Of a DNA stretch of 64,000 nucleotides, positions 34,517-45,533 are shown in pieces. The notes under the pieces are model-generated. The model was not told the origin of the DNA. It saw only the letters and a program-made list of their open reading frames with translations, and did not search any database. Origin of the DNA: Zingiber officinale (Eukaryota; Streptophyta; Magnoliopsida; Zingiberales; Zingiberaceae); NCBI RefSeq assembly GCF_018446385.1, contig NC_055990.1:29411891-29475890 (forward strand), given 5' to 3'. Each line of letters starts with the position of its first letter. Position 1 is the first letter of the stretch. A program made the position numbers and the translations under genes.

Positions 34517-35770
34517 ATGACGGCGACGAAGAAGAAGGATAGCGATCGCTCTACGAGCGGCCGGCAGACTCCTCTCCATGGCGTGCTTGGCGCCGCCGCT
34601 GTTCAAGCGGTCTTCTTCTCTCCATTCGCTTCGCCGTGAGTCCATTCACCCTTCTATATTATGTTCTTTCACACCGTACGTGATTTGATCCCTTATATGT
34701 ATGTATACAAATCCCCTCCTTTGACATTTTGTTGCTTTTCGCGTGTTGGTAATCTGGAACTGCTTTAGGCGGGCTGTGATTTGGGTGCTTGTTGATATGC
34801 CTGAACGACATGAAGTATCGACGTGATGGTTGTTGTTGATTCAACAATTTTTTTTCCCATTCGTTATTTGATCTCTTGGTTTTCCCGTGCAATATGGAGT
34901 CAGGGAGTTGGTATTTCGGTTATTTAAAGATTAATGAATCAGAATTTGCATTAAGTTCTCCATGGAGCTTGTTTGGACTACGAGAATATAATTGGGTCGT
35001 ATCTGTACGAAGAATCAGAGTGCTCAGCTCTGTGTGTGTGTGTGTGTTTCCAGCTTTGATAATAATCTTTCTAGCTAGTCAGGGAGTATTTGCCATTGTC
35101 ATTTTTGGTGAACCTTTGTGAGTTTGTAACCAACTACAAAAGCACATCCTGGATCTGAGATCATTTGGATGTGTGCCTCATAAGATTTAGCCAGTCATCT
35201 TGGAGATTCTAAGCTTTGCAAAATTTTGCAAGAGTGGAGTATATTTGTAATTTTTTTTTTGTCAAGAAATAATCTGATAATTATGCTCTTCTTTGCAAGG
35301 TTGGACATCTTACTATGAGTTTTAACTAAGGAAATTGCCACTTCATTTTCTTGAATTTATTTGACATGCATGAATATTCCTTCTATAACTCTTGTTTGGT
35401 TTATGAATTGTACTCTCATTTGCTATCAAAATTTAACACGCCTACAAATTGTTTGACTCTTGTCTTTTTTCTTCAAAAGAAAAAGAAAGGAAACATGCTT
35501 TTGAAACATTGAAATTAATATATAACATTCCATGAACCCTTGGGCATTGGTGTCTTAATGTTTTCTTGTATTTTCACATGTTAATGTTAAGTACAATTTT
35601 CATTATTCGTTTTTGCATTTTCTGGGAACAGCAAACAGTAGAGATTCTATTAGCAGCAGAATTCAGTGTGTTTTGTCTGCTCCATCAGTGATTGAAATTG
35701 AGCACATACCTACTTTGTAGGAGACCCCGAAAATATGCTGTAGCTGTTGGTCCTCCTGTGAAGGTTAGAT

Positions 35771-36638
35771 TGATCCTGTCTGAGTGCTGAGTCGATGGAC
35801 ACTGGGGACGTGGTGCTCTCCGCTGTCTTCGACTGGTGATGTAGATCTCCGACGAACCTGCAAAGAAGCCGAGCCGGGAGGGGTTTCCCGGCGACGACCC
35901 TCCGACGCTCAAGTCAGGCAGCGAAGAAGAAGAAGAACAAGGCTACGCTACTGTGGCTACAGTGATCAAGATTACATACCTCCGTCGAAGTCTGGGGGTC
36001 CTTATATAGGACTCCGGGGAGGTGCGGGCACGCTTCTCGATGCGTGCACGCTTCTCGATGCATGCACGCTTCCCCAAACATACCTCGGTAGGGTTGTGTC
36101 AGAAAAACATGTCTGATGTCATTCCGCAATCGTCCGAGCATATCTCGGATGTGACGGTGGAAACTTCCGCCGTACGATATTCTGTCCGCTCCGGCCGCCG
36201 ACCGTGCTGTTTGTCAGCGGCAGGTGTCTCGAGGATGAAGCTACCAGCTGTCCTTTTTGTCTCCTAGCGCTTTCACCTGCTCCCGGGCCGAGCGGACCAG
36301 CCGCTCGGCACTCATGGTCTCCGAGAATGCGCTTTCCTTGGCCCGGGCGGTGAAGCCCTGCTCATGTGCTGGAATGGAATTGCGCCTTATTGTCATGCGG
36401 CTCGGCCGAGCGGAACACTCGGCCCATAGACTCTACTTGAGCATCGGAAACCCAACCCCTGGTCGGGTTGTCTTTCGTCCGGTCCGGGAGACCCCTGGCC
36501 GGCTGACCGGTCGGCTGGATGCTCAGTCGGTCTGCTACTCCGCTCGGCACGACCTTGGGCTTGACCTTCTTGACCATTGACCTCCACGCGTCGTGGACCT
36601 CCCGTCAATGAGGGTCTCCCGTCCTTACCACCGGATCA
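35771..36638 (-). repeat. 3' LTR of the Tat element (868 bp)
   Basis: It begins TGATCCTGTCTGAG and ends ACCACCGGATCA. It is co-linear with 49506-50354. Differences include one extra CTTCTCGATGCGTGCACG-type unit near 36036-36068 (two copies here, one in the right LTR). Confidence 0.93.
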
Positions 36639-36655
36639 CATGCCTCCCCCTCAAG
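36639..36655 (-). promoter_or_regulatory. Polypurine tract of the Tat element
   Basis: The plus strand reads CATGCCTCCCCCTCAAG directly after the left LTR, which is TTGAGGGGGAGG on the element's own strand, adjacent to its 3' LTR. Confidence 0.8.
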
Positions 36656-38521
36656 TCTAGTCGAAGGAGTCGCTAAGTCCGACTGACTGGACTGCGTCTG
36701 GGTGGTGTGTCTGCCACTCATCCACCGAGATTAGTGTTCGGCCGTCCGGGGACTATGCAAGTAGGTAAGGCCGCTCGGCATGTCCCCGGTTGGTACTTGG
36801 ATAGTTTCGTTTGTCTGTCGTTGTCCCGCCGTTCCGGCATCGGTCACGCTGATTATCCCTAGAAAACTCCTCGGCATTTGTGTAAATCACCGTCATTAAT
36901 GCTGAGCACGCGGCCATGCTCGCATGATGGTGCTCATTAAATGCGACCCGTGAGTGAGCGCCACGTGGTCGCGCATTCGTCATCATTCACTCGAGCCGTC
37001 AGGTCTGATGTGACCTTTGGCTTTTTCGAATTTGACGGTCAGATCCCCTCCTTGGATCCCCTAACCTGGATCGGACGGCGCCGGTTGATCGAGCCCAATG
37101 TTTATAAGCATCTTTCCTCTTCGGCCGCTTCACGACATCGCGTGCGCATCCGAAAGCTTCTGCTTCTTCTCGTCCAACGCTCCGGCGAGCTTGCTGCTTT
37201 GCTTTCTGGTGATCCACCACCGCCTCCTTCGGTCCTATCCTTTGTAAGGCCCTTTCGTCCTTTTCCTTTCAATTCCTTTGTGCTTTTCTTCGCACTTCTC
37301 GCTGTTTTCGTGCTCGTTTAGATACTGTTCCGACCATCCTGTTTGCCAAACTTTGACTTCCTCTGTGTCGTTCCTTGTCTTTGATAATGGCCAGTTCTTC
37401 TCACCCATCCGACCATGCCCCCGGCCTCTGGTATACCACCACCGAGAGCCGATTAGATGAGAGGGATGCGCTGAGCCTGACCCGAACTTTTGAACTTCCC
37501 TCTGACCACGAACTGATATTAGCCACACCTTCCGATCGGCCATACGACCCTCCGACCGGCACTGTTTGTTTTTTCCGAGACCCGTTCGTGGTCGGTCTGC
37601 ACTTCCCTATTCATCCGTTCATCCTTGAGGTATGTAATTATTTCCGCCTTCCGCTCGGCCAACTTGTCCCCAACTCCTTTAGGTTGTTGTGCTGGGTAGT
37701 TGTCCTTTTTAGGCTGCATGGCATCCCCTTAGTCTCTAAGACTTTTCACTACTTTTACTACCCCAAACAGTCCGAGTGGGGAACCTTTCTTTTCCAATCT
37801 CGGATCGGTTTAGTCTTCTTCGACAAGATGCCGACCTCGAACAAGCATTGGAAAGAAAACTATTTTTATCTTCGTTTTCCCGAGCGGATGTCCTTTCGCA
37901 CTAAATGACAAACCACTGTGCCGAGCCCGCCGGATCTTGGTAAATATAAGAGCCAGCCAGACTACCTTCACGCAGCCAATTTGCTAGCTGGGCAGAGATT
38001 CAACATCAACAAGCTGCTCCACGAAGGGGTACTATATATATTCGGACTGAGCCCGATCAGAACGAAGCTCCCGAGCAGCATGGGTAAGCATTTTCCTTAT
38101 CCCCCTTCCTTTTGGTCTAACTGATTTATTCTTCTTTTATGCAACTGACATCATGTGGCGCGCCAAGGTTGCCGATCGGCTAAAGTTGAAAGCTGCCGAG
38201 GTGGAGGCGGCAGCCGCGAAGGAGATGGTCGATCTGGGTATTGAACCGATCGGCTCAAACGAAGGGGAAAGTGCGGAAGCTTCACCTTCGGTTGGAGAGT
38301 CGGCCGCTTGGACTTCTACTACTGCACGGGTCGGTGATGCTATCTCGTCCGCCAGACAACCGGCCTCAGACAAAGCGGGGCACTCGACCGAGGACTCCCT
38401 ACTGATAATACGCAAACGGCGCCGGACGGATCTCCACACCTAGTTAGCCACATCTGTGGAGCCAGTGACTGAGCGGACCGATGCCCCTGCTGTAGCAATT
38501 GCCCCGGCCTCCGCTCCAGTC

Positions 38522-39337
38522 TATGTAGCACGGACACCCCTCAAAAAAAAATTTTGGGTGTGTCGGACACGGACACGACACGCAAATACGTGTGTCGGAC
38601 ACGGCAAAAACCGTGTCGTTGACTTTTTCCAAGTTTGACCAGCCAGACACGGCTAGGACACGGACGAGACACGTTTTCGGACACGTTTGGGCACAATTGT
38701 AACAAAATTAAAAATTTCGAGGGTAAAAATGAAAAATAATAAAATTATGAGGACTACTTATTAAAATGACAAAAAAACCCTAAACTACTCTCCCCACTCC
38801 CGATTCCTTTTCTCCATCGCGACAAATTGTTTCACGTCGCGAGACGCGACCATCTCCCCTGCGCTTTCGTCGCGTCGCCTGTTGCTGCTCGAAGAAGTCC
38901 GCCACAGCTCCACTGCTCGCAGAACCCAGCAGCAGTTCGCCGCTGCTCGCAGAAGCCCAGCAGCCAGCGTCGCCTCTCTGCTCAACAGAAGCCAGCGTCG
39001 CCGCCGCTGCTCACCGTCTCCCGCCGCTGCTCGCAACAGCTCTCCCGTCGCTGCCCTCTTTCTGCCCAGTGCCCTCTTTCTGGTAAAGTGGTAAGTTTAG
39101 TTTTTTGTTTTTTCTTTTGAGATCACAAATTTGTTTTTTCCTTTGGTACGATTTCTGGTAAGTTTAACAATAGGCTCCCCAGTCCCCTACGTTGCTTCTT
39201 ATTTCTTAGTTCAGTTAGTTGTTATTTTCAGTTTACTTGCCATGGAAAGTTTTCAAAATGAGAGTGGCAGTGCACATGAGGATGTTGATGATTATTCTCC
39301 TTTGTGGAAATTTGTAACCAAGGTGGGAAAGGCAGTT
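38522..39337 (+). repeat. hAT 5' end, outer copy (inverted repeat arm 1)
   Basis: About 816 bp matching the reverse of 41437-42261 nearly throughout. It includes the terminal TGTGTCGGACACGGACACG-type subrepeats, the GC-rich CAGCAG-type leader, an intron donor region and the start of exon 1 (MESFQNESGSAHEDVDDYSP, at 39241). It stops at GCAGTT, where the coding homology switches strand. D/N and G/E differences from arm 2 show some divergence. Confidence 0.9.
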
Positions 39338-41532
39338 CAGGTTCATCAAGAGACAAATTGGCAATTTCAAGGATAGCAGCACCCTCCATGTCCATGGAAT
39401 CAAACTCATCTGCTCCAACATCCCACATCTTACTTTCTCCTTCATTATAATGTGGACTCCTAGATAAAAGACGAAGGTTATAGTGAACATATACCAAATC
39501 TTCCGCTCTTTGTGGTGTTATCTTGTTCCTCTTCAATGAGTGTATGAAATTGTAGGTGCTCCAATTTCTCTCACAACAACAAGAAGAAGATGGGTGCCCA
39601 AGTAGCTTTAAAGCTAAACTTTGAAGAGTTGGTGTAGAAGCACCATGGATAACCCACCACTTAGTTGGAGACATCAAACCTCGATCACGCATTGAATCAT
39701 TATCAGAAAAATCATCAATGGCAGCTGAAAAAGAGGCAAACTCCTCATTAACACTTCTTCGTTCGGATGAATTGGAGTAGTATCTTTCAATGCACTTTTT
39801 CCTTTCCCTTGAAACTTCAATGTCCCTATGAGGAGGAAGACGATTGGGAGATTCTTGGAGCCACTCATGGCTATAATACCTACATAAAAAGATTGATAGT
39901 TTAACATCATTCATAAACTAATATTTCTAATTTGCTAAAACTTAGAAAGTTAAAATTTTTTAGAGATTTACCTTGGATTCAAAGAATGTGCCAAACAATG
40001 AAGAGGTGTATTGCTTTTATTTCATCGCTCCACTAGAATATTATGAACAACATCATAAAACTTTGAATCTCCACTATGAGGCCCCTTTGAGATAGCAACT
40101 CTCATTTTTTCTATCATTTCATCCCACCACTCATAAACTAAATGAAGACAAGGCTGATCAGTGTCTGCTTTCCTTAGCATCTCATAAATTGGACTTGTGA
40201 AAGCAAGTATATAATCAATTTGTTCCCAAAATTGATCATCCGATATCTTGTACTTCACTACTCTGGCCTTCACTACATCATCCTCCTTGTACAAATCCCA
40301 TCTTTCACTAATCACCATGTTTTCAAGACATTTCTTGATTTGTCTGAACCTTTTAAGCATAATGATCGTAGAAGCAAATCGAGTATCCGCAAGTGATAGC
40401 ATCTTCAAGTTTGAGTTATCGTTGAACATGGATATCTCATATTGTGATTCATGATAAAATTCTTGATCATTGAAGCATCATTTGCTACTTCTGCTATCCA
40501 CTTGCATTCATCAAAGGCTTCTTTGTTTTGTAGAGAGTCAGTCGGTGCACAAATATTCTTCAAAGCAAGATTCAATGTGTGCACAACGCAAGGAGTCCAA
40601 AATATGTGTGGGTACTTTGCCTCAACGAGTAGCCCAACAGCTTTGCAAACAGGAGCATTATCGGTGACCACTTGGACAACATTCTGATGTCCCACTTCAT
40701 TTATGGTATTAATGAGCAACTTAGAGATGAAAGCTTTATCCTTGTACTCACCTTCACAATTTATCGCCTTCAAAAACATAGGACCACTTTCGCAGACAGC
40801 CATGATATTAATTAGCGGTCTTCTTTGCACATCCGACCACCCATCACTACAAATACTAACTCCCTTTTGTTTCCAAGCAGCTTTTGTTGGCTCTAAAAGC
40901 TTTCCAATATGAGCTTTTTCTTTTTGAAGAAGTGAAGTTCTCAATAAATTGTATCCAGGTGGAAGATAACCTGGAATTGTTCGTTGAGTAGCCAAACTGA
41001 AAGCACGAACATAATGAGGATTCCTAGCAATATTGAAAGATAATCCCCCAGTGTAAAACAACTTTGCAATTTCAGAGTGGAGCTCATCTATGACATTCAA
41101 GTTAAAAGATTTTTCAAGCGGGCCAAGTGGTCCTTTCCTCTTCTTTGTTGGATCATCATTTTGCAAAATACCACTAGTACAAAATGAGGATTTTAAAGCC
41201 ATATTTGATGATGCAGATGACGAAGGCAGCGGAACTTCTTTTTGTTTAGAATTCTTCTTTCTCAATTCTGCATCATCAATAAGTTGTTGCATACGCTTCA
41301 TTTGATCCATTGTAACAGCTGTACAACCTGCAATTCCAGCACCTTTTTGTTTTAACAGGTGTGCTTTCACCCTTGAATATGATCCTTTGCACACTTTATT
41401 ACATATATTGCATGACCAAGTAACATTTCCTCCTCCAACTGCCTTTTCCACCTTGGTTACAAATTTCCACAAAGGAGAATAATCATCAACATTCTCATGT
41501 GCACTGCCACTCTCATTTTGAAAACTTTCCAT
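39338..41532 (-). pseudogene. hAT transposase (BED finger, DUF659, C-terminal dimerisation domain), frameshifted
   Basis: The start is at 41532 (MESFQNESGS). A BED-type finger follows (WSCNICNKVCKGSYSRVKAHLL), then a DUF659 core (GVSICSDGWSDVQRRPLIN, first catalytic Asp region; VVTDNAPVCKAVG; FWTPCVVHTLNLALKNIC). The frame shifts by one near 40430 into FNDNSNLKMLSLADTRFAS, has TGA at about 40019-40021 (probably an original Trp), then an intron. The last exon (about 39893 down) has WWVIHGASTPTLQSLALKLL and CERNWSTYNFIHSLKRNK, the hAT dimerisation domain. The C-terminus is cut after LSLDEPEL by the inversion junction. Its original last residues lie at 42262 on the other strand. It would cut and paste the element; this copy cannot. 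Confidence 0.88.
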
Positions 41533-42261
41533 GGCAAGTAAACTGAAAATAACAACTAACTGAACTAAGAAATAAGAAGCAACGCAGGGGACTGGGGAGC
41601 CTATTGTTAAACTTACCAGAAATCGTACCAAAGGAAAAAACAAATTTGTGATCTCAAAAGAAAAAACAAAAAACTAAACTTACCACTTTACCAGAAAGAG
41701 GGCACTGGGCAGAAAGAGGGGAGCGACGGGAGAGCTGTTGCGAGCAGCGGCGGGAGACGGTGAGCAGCGCCGGGCTGCTGCTGGCTTCTGTGAGCAGAGA
41801 GGCGACGCTGGCCGCTGGGCTTCTGCGAGCAGCGACGAACTGCTGCTGGGTTCTGCGAGCAGTGGAGCTATGGCGGACTTCTTCGAGCAGCAACAGGCGA
41901 CGCGGCGAAAGCGCAGGGGAGATGGTCGGCTGGTCGCGTCTCGCGGCGTGAAACAATTTGTCGCGATGGAGAAAAGGAATCGGGAGTGGGGAGAGTAGTT
42001 TAGGGTTTTTTTGTCATTTTAATAAGTAGTCCTCATAATTTTATTATTTTTCATTTTTACCCTCGAAATTTTTAATTTTGTTACAATTGTGCCCAAACGT
42101 GTCCGAAAACGTGTCTCATCCGTGTCCTAGCCGTGTCTGGCTGGTCAAACTTGGAAAAAGTCAACGACACGATTTTTGCCGTGTCCGACACACGTATTTG
42201 CGTGTCGTGTCCGTGTCCGACACACCCAAAATTTTTTTTGGAGGGGTGTCCGTGCTACATA
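41437..42261 (-). repeat. hAT 5' end, inner inverted copy (inverted repeat arm 2)
   Basis: The reverse complement of 38522-39337, and the 5' end linked to the transposase body. It ends exactly at the terminal TATGTAGCAC sequence (42250-42261), with no target duplication of its own there. This shows that it is not an independent insertion. Confidence 0.9.
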
Positions 42262-42610
42262 GCTGAATTGGAGTCGGTCTTATTTACTGACGAAGGCAGT
42301 GTTGGCGATGAGACCGATATGGATGTTTGATTTTTTTTACAGTTTTACTTGTTTATTTAAGATGTATTTGGCGTGTTGCATTTTGTTATGTTTACTTTTT
42401 GTTTGTAATGGATATTATGGTTGATCTAATATGAACATGGTTTTCTATTATAGGATTTTTAATTTTTAATACGATATATATATATATAATATTTTTTATT
42501 TTTTAATAATCGTCGTATCCTAGCCGTATCGTGTCCTATATTTTTAAAATTTTTCGTATCCCCGTATCCGTGTCGTATCCAATACGATACCCGTATTCGT
42601 GCAACACTGG
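42262..42610 (+). pseudogene. hAT 3' end: transposase C-terminus and terminal region on the plus strand
   Basis: The first 70 bp read ELESVLFTDEGSVGDETDMDV then a stop, which is the natural continuation of the transposase ending ...SLDEPEL on the other strand. AT-rich 3' sequence and subterminal CGTATCC/ATACGATAC repeats follow, up to the right terminus GTGCAACACTGG. Confidence 0.8.
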
Positions 42611-43940
42611 CTCCAGTCGAGGCCCTTTCTTCGGACCGAACTCCTTCCCAGCTTGATTTGCCGATGGCTTCCCTTGGAGCGCCGCCTGTAAGTTCCCAGC
42701 CACAAGCTTCCGTTCGGCTCAAGCGGTCTGGCACAGTATCTGCCCCGCTCGGCGAGTCATCCGGGCGCGCAACCTCGGCTCAATCTGATCCGAGCTGCCG
42801 TCGAGTGGTTATGGCCATCCTCCACCTCCCAACGGAAGAATTTCTTCTGGCGGTTGATCGGCCAGTCGCCCCTGAGCATCAGATTACTATCCGCGGACCG
42901 TTTGCCAGGATATGGGAGGACGCGAGAGCCCGCGTCGCCTTGATGACTCCCGGTCAGCTCGGCGACATCCATTTGCAGCAAGCTACCGGGGTATGTTTCT
43001 CAACACCATACGTCCTTATTTGACTTGGTCCATGATATTGTTTCCTTTGTGCGCAGACTTGGGTAGAGAACATCGCGGTTAGCCACCGCCTGGCTGCACT
43101 GGAGGAAGAATTAAAAATGCTTCAAATTCCCGGAGGAGCACCAGCTCAGGGGCCCTCCTATGCCACACTCCGAGCCGAGCTCAGCAAATCGGAGAAGTTA
43201 CTGGTGGTCGAACGACACAAGTCCTCTGGCCTGGAGACCAAGGTAGCGGGCCTTGAAGCCCAGGTCAAGTCTCACGACCGGGAGATGAAGCTGGCGACCA
43301 ACAGAAAAAACATAGCCATCTCCGATTTAGAGGCCAAGAATGTGCAGGCTCGAGCGCTGGAGCAGCGTGTCAAGGAGTTAGCCGATCTGCTTTCTGCTGA
43401 GCAGGCGGGCCGATCGGCCTCCGAAGCTAAACTGTAACTAGACAAAAAAGATCTCCAAGACGCTCTTGACGCTTCCCGAGCCGCGCTAAAAGAATATCAA
43501 GATGGTGAATCAAGCCGCTTCGAGGCGATGAAGAAAAACTATCTCCACTCGGACGAATTCGGCGAGAAGTTTAGCGATCGGCTAGTTATATCCTTCGAAG
43601 AAGCCATTCAGGCGACAACGACTTATCTGAAAGCTAAGGGCCACCTCCAGGAGACAACCTTTATACCTCCCAAAGATATGGCCGACCTTTTAGAGACCAT
43701 TCCCGAGCCCATCTTTGATCCGCTGGAGTGAGGAGCGTCTTTTACTTGTCTCTGTCTATGTATTGAAGTTTTGTCTGTATGCTCGCCGTTCGACTAGTTA
43801 TCATTATCGTCTTTCAATTTGACTTTCAACTTACTTATCTGCGCATTTCTTGACGATGGGTCAATGAGACTTCGCTTCTGTTGACGTTACTTCTTTGACC
43901 GTATTCTTTCCAAGCGGCCTTCGGTATTCTTCAGACCGGC

Positions 43941-44251
43941 GCGTTTATAGTCGTCGGTTTTAACTCAGGGATTTAACGTCGCCGCTCGACGGTATTCGAG
44001 CAGGGGGGTTTATAGTCGCCGATTTGACTCTAGAGTTTAACGTCGCCGCTTGACGGTCTTCAAGCCGGGGGTTTATAGTCGCTGGTTCGACTCTAGAGTT
44101 TAACGTCGCCGCTCGACGGTCTTCAGGCCGGGGGATTTATAGTCGCCGGTTCGACTCTAGAGTTTAACGTCGCCGCTCGATGGTCTTCCTGCCGGGGGGT
44201 TTATAGTCGCCGGTTCGACTCTAGAGTTTAACGTCGCCGCTCGACAGTCTT
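43941..44251. repeat. Five-unit tandem array (unit about 64 bp) inside the Tat element
   Basis: TTTATAGTCG recurs at 44-, 10-, 72-, 36- and 00-ending positions (43944, 44009, 44072, 44136, 44200), a spacing of 63-65 bp. The shared unit contains CGACTCTAGAGTTTAACGTC and GCCGCTCGACGGTCTTC. The units differ by a few substitutions. The array lies between the convergent 3' ends of the antisense ORF (43731) and pol (44385). Confidence 0.93.
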
Positions 44252-44384
44252 CATGTAGTTTGCCGTTCGGTGAATAACGTTCAAACTCCGCAATTTTTCT
44301 TATCTTCAATCCTGCAGTCAAAGGATACAGACGAACGGAACATACATGAAATGAATTACACTGGTGCACCTTTTATCCAGCACG

Positions 44385-45530
44385 TTACGGCTGGAGGTGG
44401 TTTGCGCTCCATGGTCGATCTAGTCGTCGTCCGTCTTCATCTTCCAGGTAGTATGCACCCGATCGGAGCTTCTCGACGACTCTGAAGGGCCCCGCCAAGG
44501 GAGCTGTCATTTTGCTCACATCGCCGACCGGCTTCACCTTCTTCCATACAAGATCATCGACTTGGAATGCTTTGGGAATTACACGCCTGTTGTAATTCTG
44601 CTTCATTCTCTGCCTGTACGCCATCAACCGGACGGCTACTTTAGCTCTTGCTTCATCCACCAGGTCCAACTCCAGCTGCCTTCGCTCGGCATTATCCCCA
44701 TTGTAGCTTTGGATCCAATCGGACTCCACTCCGACCTCAACTGGGACGACCGCCTCGCCTCCGTACACCAAGTGGAACGGTGTTACCCCCATTCCCTCCT
44801 TTGGGGTTGTGCGAATGACCCATAGTATGCCCGGCAGCTCGTCCACCCAGCTTCCTCCCATGTGATCGAGCCGAACCCGAAGTATTCGCAGGATCTCCCG
44901 ATTGGCTACTTCGGCTTGACCGTTGCTCTGAGGATACGCCACAGAAGTGAAGTGTTGTTCGATGTCGTATCCTTTGCACCATTCTCCGAGCTCCTGACCA
45001 ACAAATTGCCGACCGTTATCCGAGATGAGCCGACGAGGGATGCCGAACCGACAGATTATATGCTGCCAGATGAACTTTTTGACCATCTCCTCGGTTATTT
45101 TGGCAAGTGGTTCAATTTCTACCCACTTGGAGAAATAGTCGACTGCCACCAATAAAAACTTCCGTTGCCCGGTTGTCATAGGGAAGGGTCCCACTATATC
45201 CATACCCCACTGGTCGAACGGGCAGGATACTGTGGACGCCTTCATTTCCTTCATAGGCTTATGGGAGAAGTTGTGGTACTTCTGACAAGAAAGGCAGGTA
45301 GCGACGGTCCGAGCGGCGTCTTTATGTAGAGTTGGCCAGAAGTATCCGGCTAGCAGAATCTTCCTAGCCAAAGACCGGCCGCTCGGATGACCTCCGCAAG
45401 ATCCTTGGTGTACCTCTTGGAGAATGTACTCTGCATCCTCCGAGCTGACGCACTGTAGCAGCGGCCGGGAGAACGCTTTCTTGTAAAGTTGATCCCCGAT
45501 GAGCGTGAACCGGCCGGCTCTCCTCCTCAA
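44385..45530 (-). CDS. Tat element integrase
   Basis: Retroviral-type integrase, 381 codons. The zinc HHCC is in VHQGSCGGHPSGRSL...CLSCQKYH. The DDE core has WGMDIVGPFP (first Asp), LISDNGRQFVG (second Asp) and YPQSNGQAEVANREIL (Glu). The C-terminal part has LVYGGEAVVPVEVG, the KVKPVGDVSKMTAPLAGPFRV-type strands and YYLEDEDGRRLDRPWSANHL, typical of Ty3/gypsy GPY/F-like ends. The frame is open throughout and ends at the edge of the tandem array. It would insert element cDNA into the genome. It is separated by a stop from the upstream RNase H segment. Confidence 0.9.
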   Translation of the reverse strand: MRRRAGRFTLIGDQLYKKAFSRPLLQCVSSEDAEYILQEVHQGSCGGHPSGRSLARKILLAGYFWPTLHKDAARTVATCLSCQKYHNFSHKPMKEMKASTVSCPFDQWGMDIVGPFPMTTGQRKFLLVAVDYFSKWVEIEPLAKITEEMVKKFIWQHIICRFGIPRRLISDNGRQFVGQELGEWCKGYDIEQHFTSVAYPQSNGQAEVANREILRILRVRLDHMGGSWVDELPGILWVIRTTPKEGMGVTPFHLVYGGEAVVPVEVGVESDWIQSYNGDNAERRQLELDLVDEARAKVAVRLMAYRQRMKQNYNRRVIPKAFQVDDLVWKKVKPVGDVSKMTAPLAGPFRVVEKLRSGAYYLEDEDGRRLDRPWSANHLQP

Positions 45531-45533
45531 TAG

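Larger units (their letters stand above)
38522..42610. mobile_element. hAT DNA transposon with internally inverted, duplicated structure
   Basis: An 8-bp target duplication CTCCAGTC lies at 38514-38521 and 42611-42618, the hallmark of hAT elements. The left end TATGTAGCACGGAC and the reversed right end CCAGTGTTGCACGAATAC share the imperfect core TGTxGCACGxA. Inside, the layout is 5' end (plus, 38522-39337), then body plus 5' end in reverse (39338-42261), then 3' end (plus, 42262-42610). One outer TSD for the whole unit shows that the rearrangement is internal. Its insertion splits the Tat antisense ORF between GCT CCA GTC and GAG GCC codons without loss. Confidence 0.9.
37387..43731 (+). pseudogene. 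Antisense ORF of the Tat element (gypsy-type "transposase_28"-like protein), interrupted by a hAT element
   Basis: It is transcribed opposite to pol. The start MASSSHPSDHAPG (37387) leads into a domain like Pfam's putative plant gypsy-type transposase: FPIHPFILEVCNYF, LPLGQLVPNSFRLL, HYFYYPKQSEWGTF, ENYFYLRFPE. After TGA 37906-37908 the same frame continues to a donor at 38083|GTAAGC. It resumes at about 38153 (MWRAKVADRLKLKAAEVEAA), has TAG at 38441-38443, and is cut by the hAT element at 38522. Beyond 42611 the frame resumes exactly (one TSD copy removed), has an intron 42991-43056, a coiled coil (LRAELSKSEKLLVVERHK, AALEEELKML), a TAA at 43435-43437, and ends at 43731 (PIFDPLE). The molecular role of this protein is unknown. 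Its intron/exon layout on the antisense strand suggests its own promoter, perhaps in the 3' LTR. Confidence 0.78.

Noticed and set aside
34517-34636. Functional SIG2 gene model
   Set aside because: The in-frame TAG in the second exon, the missing core exons and two frame breaks in region 4 rule out a complete protein.
39338-42261. A second, independent hAT insertion inside the first
   Set aside because: There is no 8-bp duplication at either inner junction, and the C-terminal coding sequence is shared between the inner and outer parts.
43941-44251. CRISPR-like array
   Set aside because: The units are contiguous tandem repeats without unique spacers, in a plant retrotransposon.
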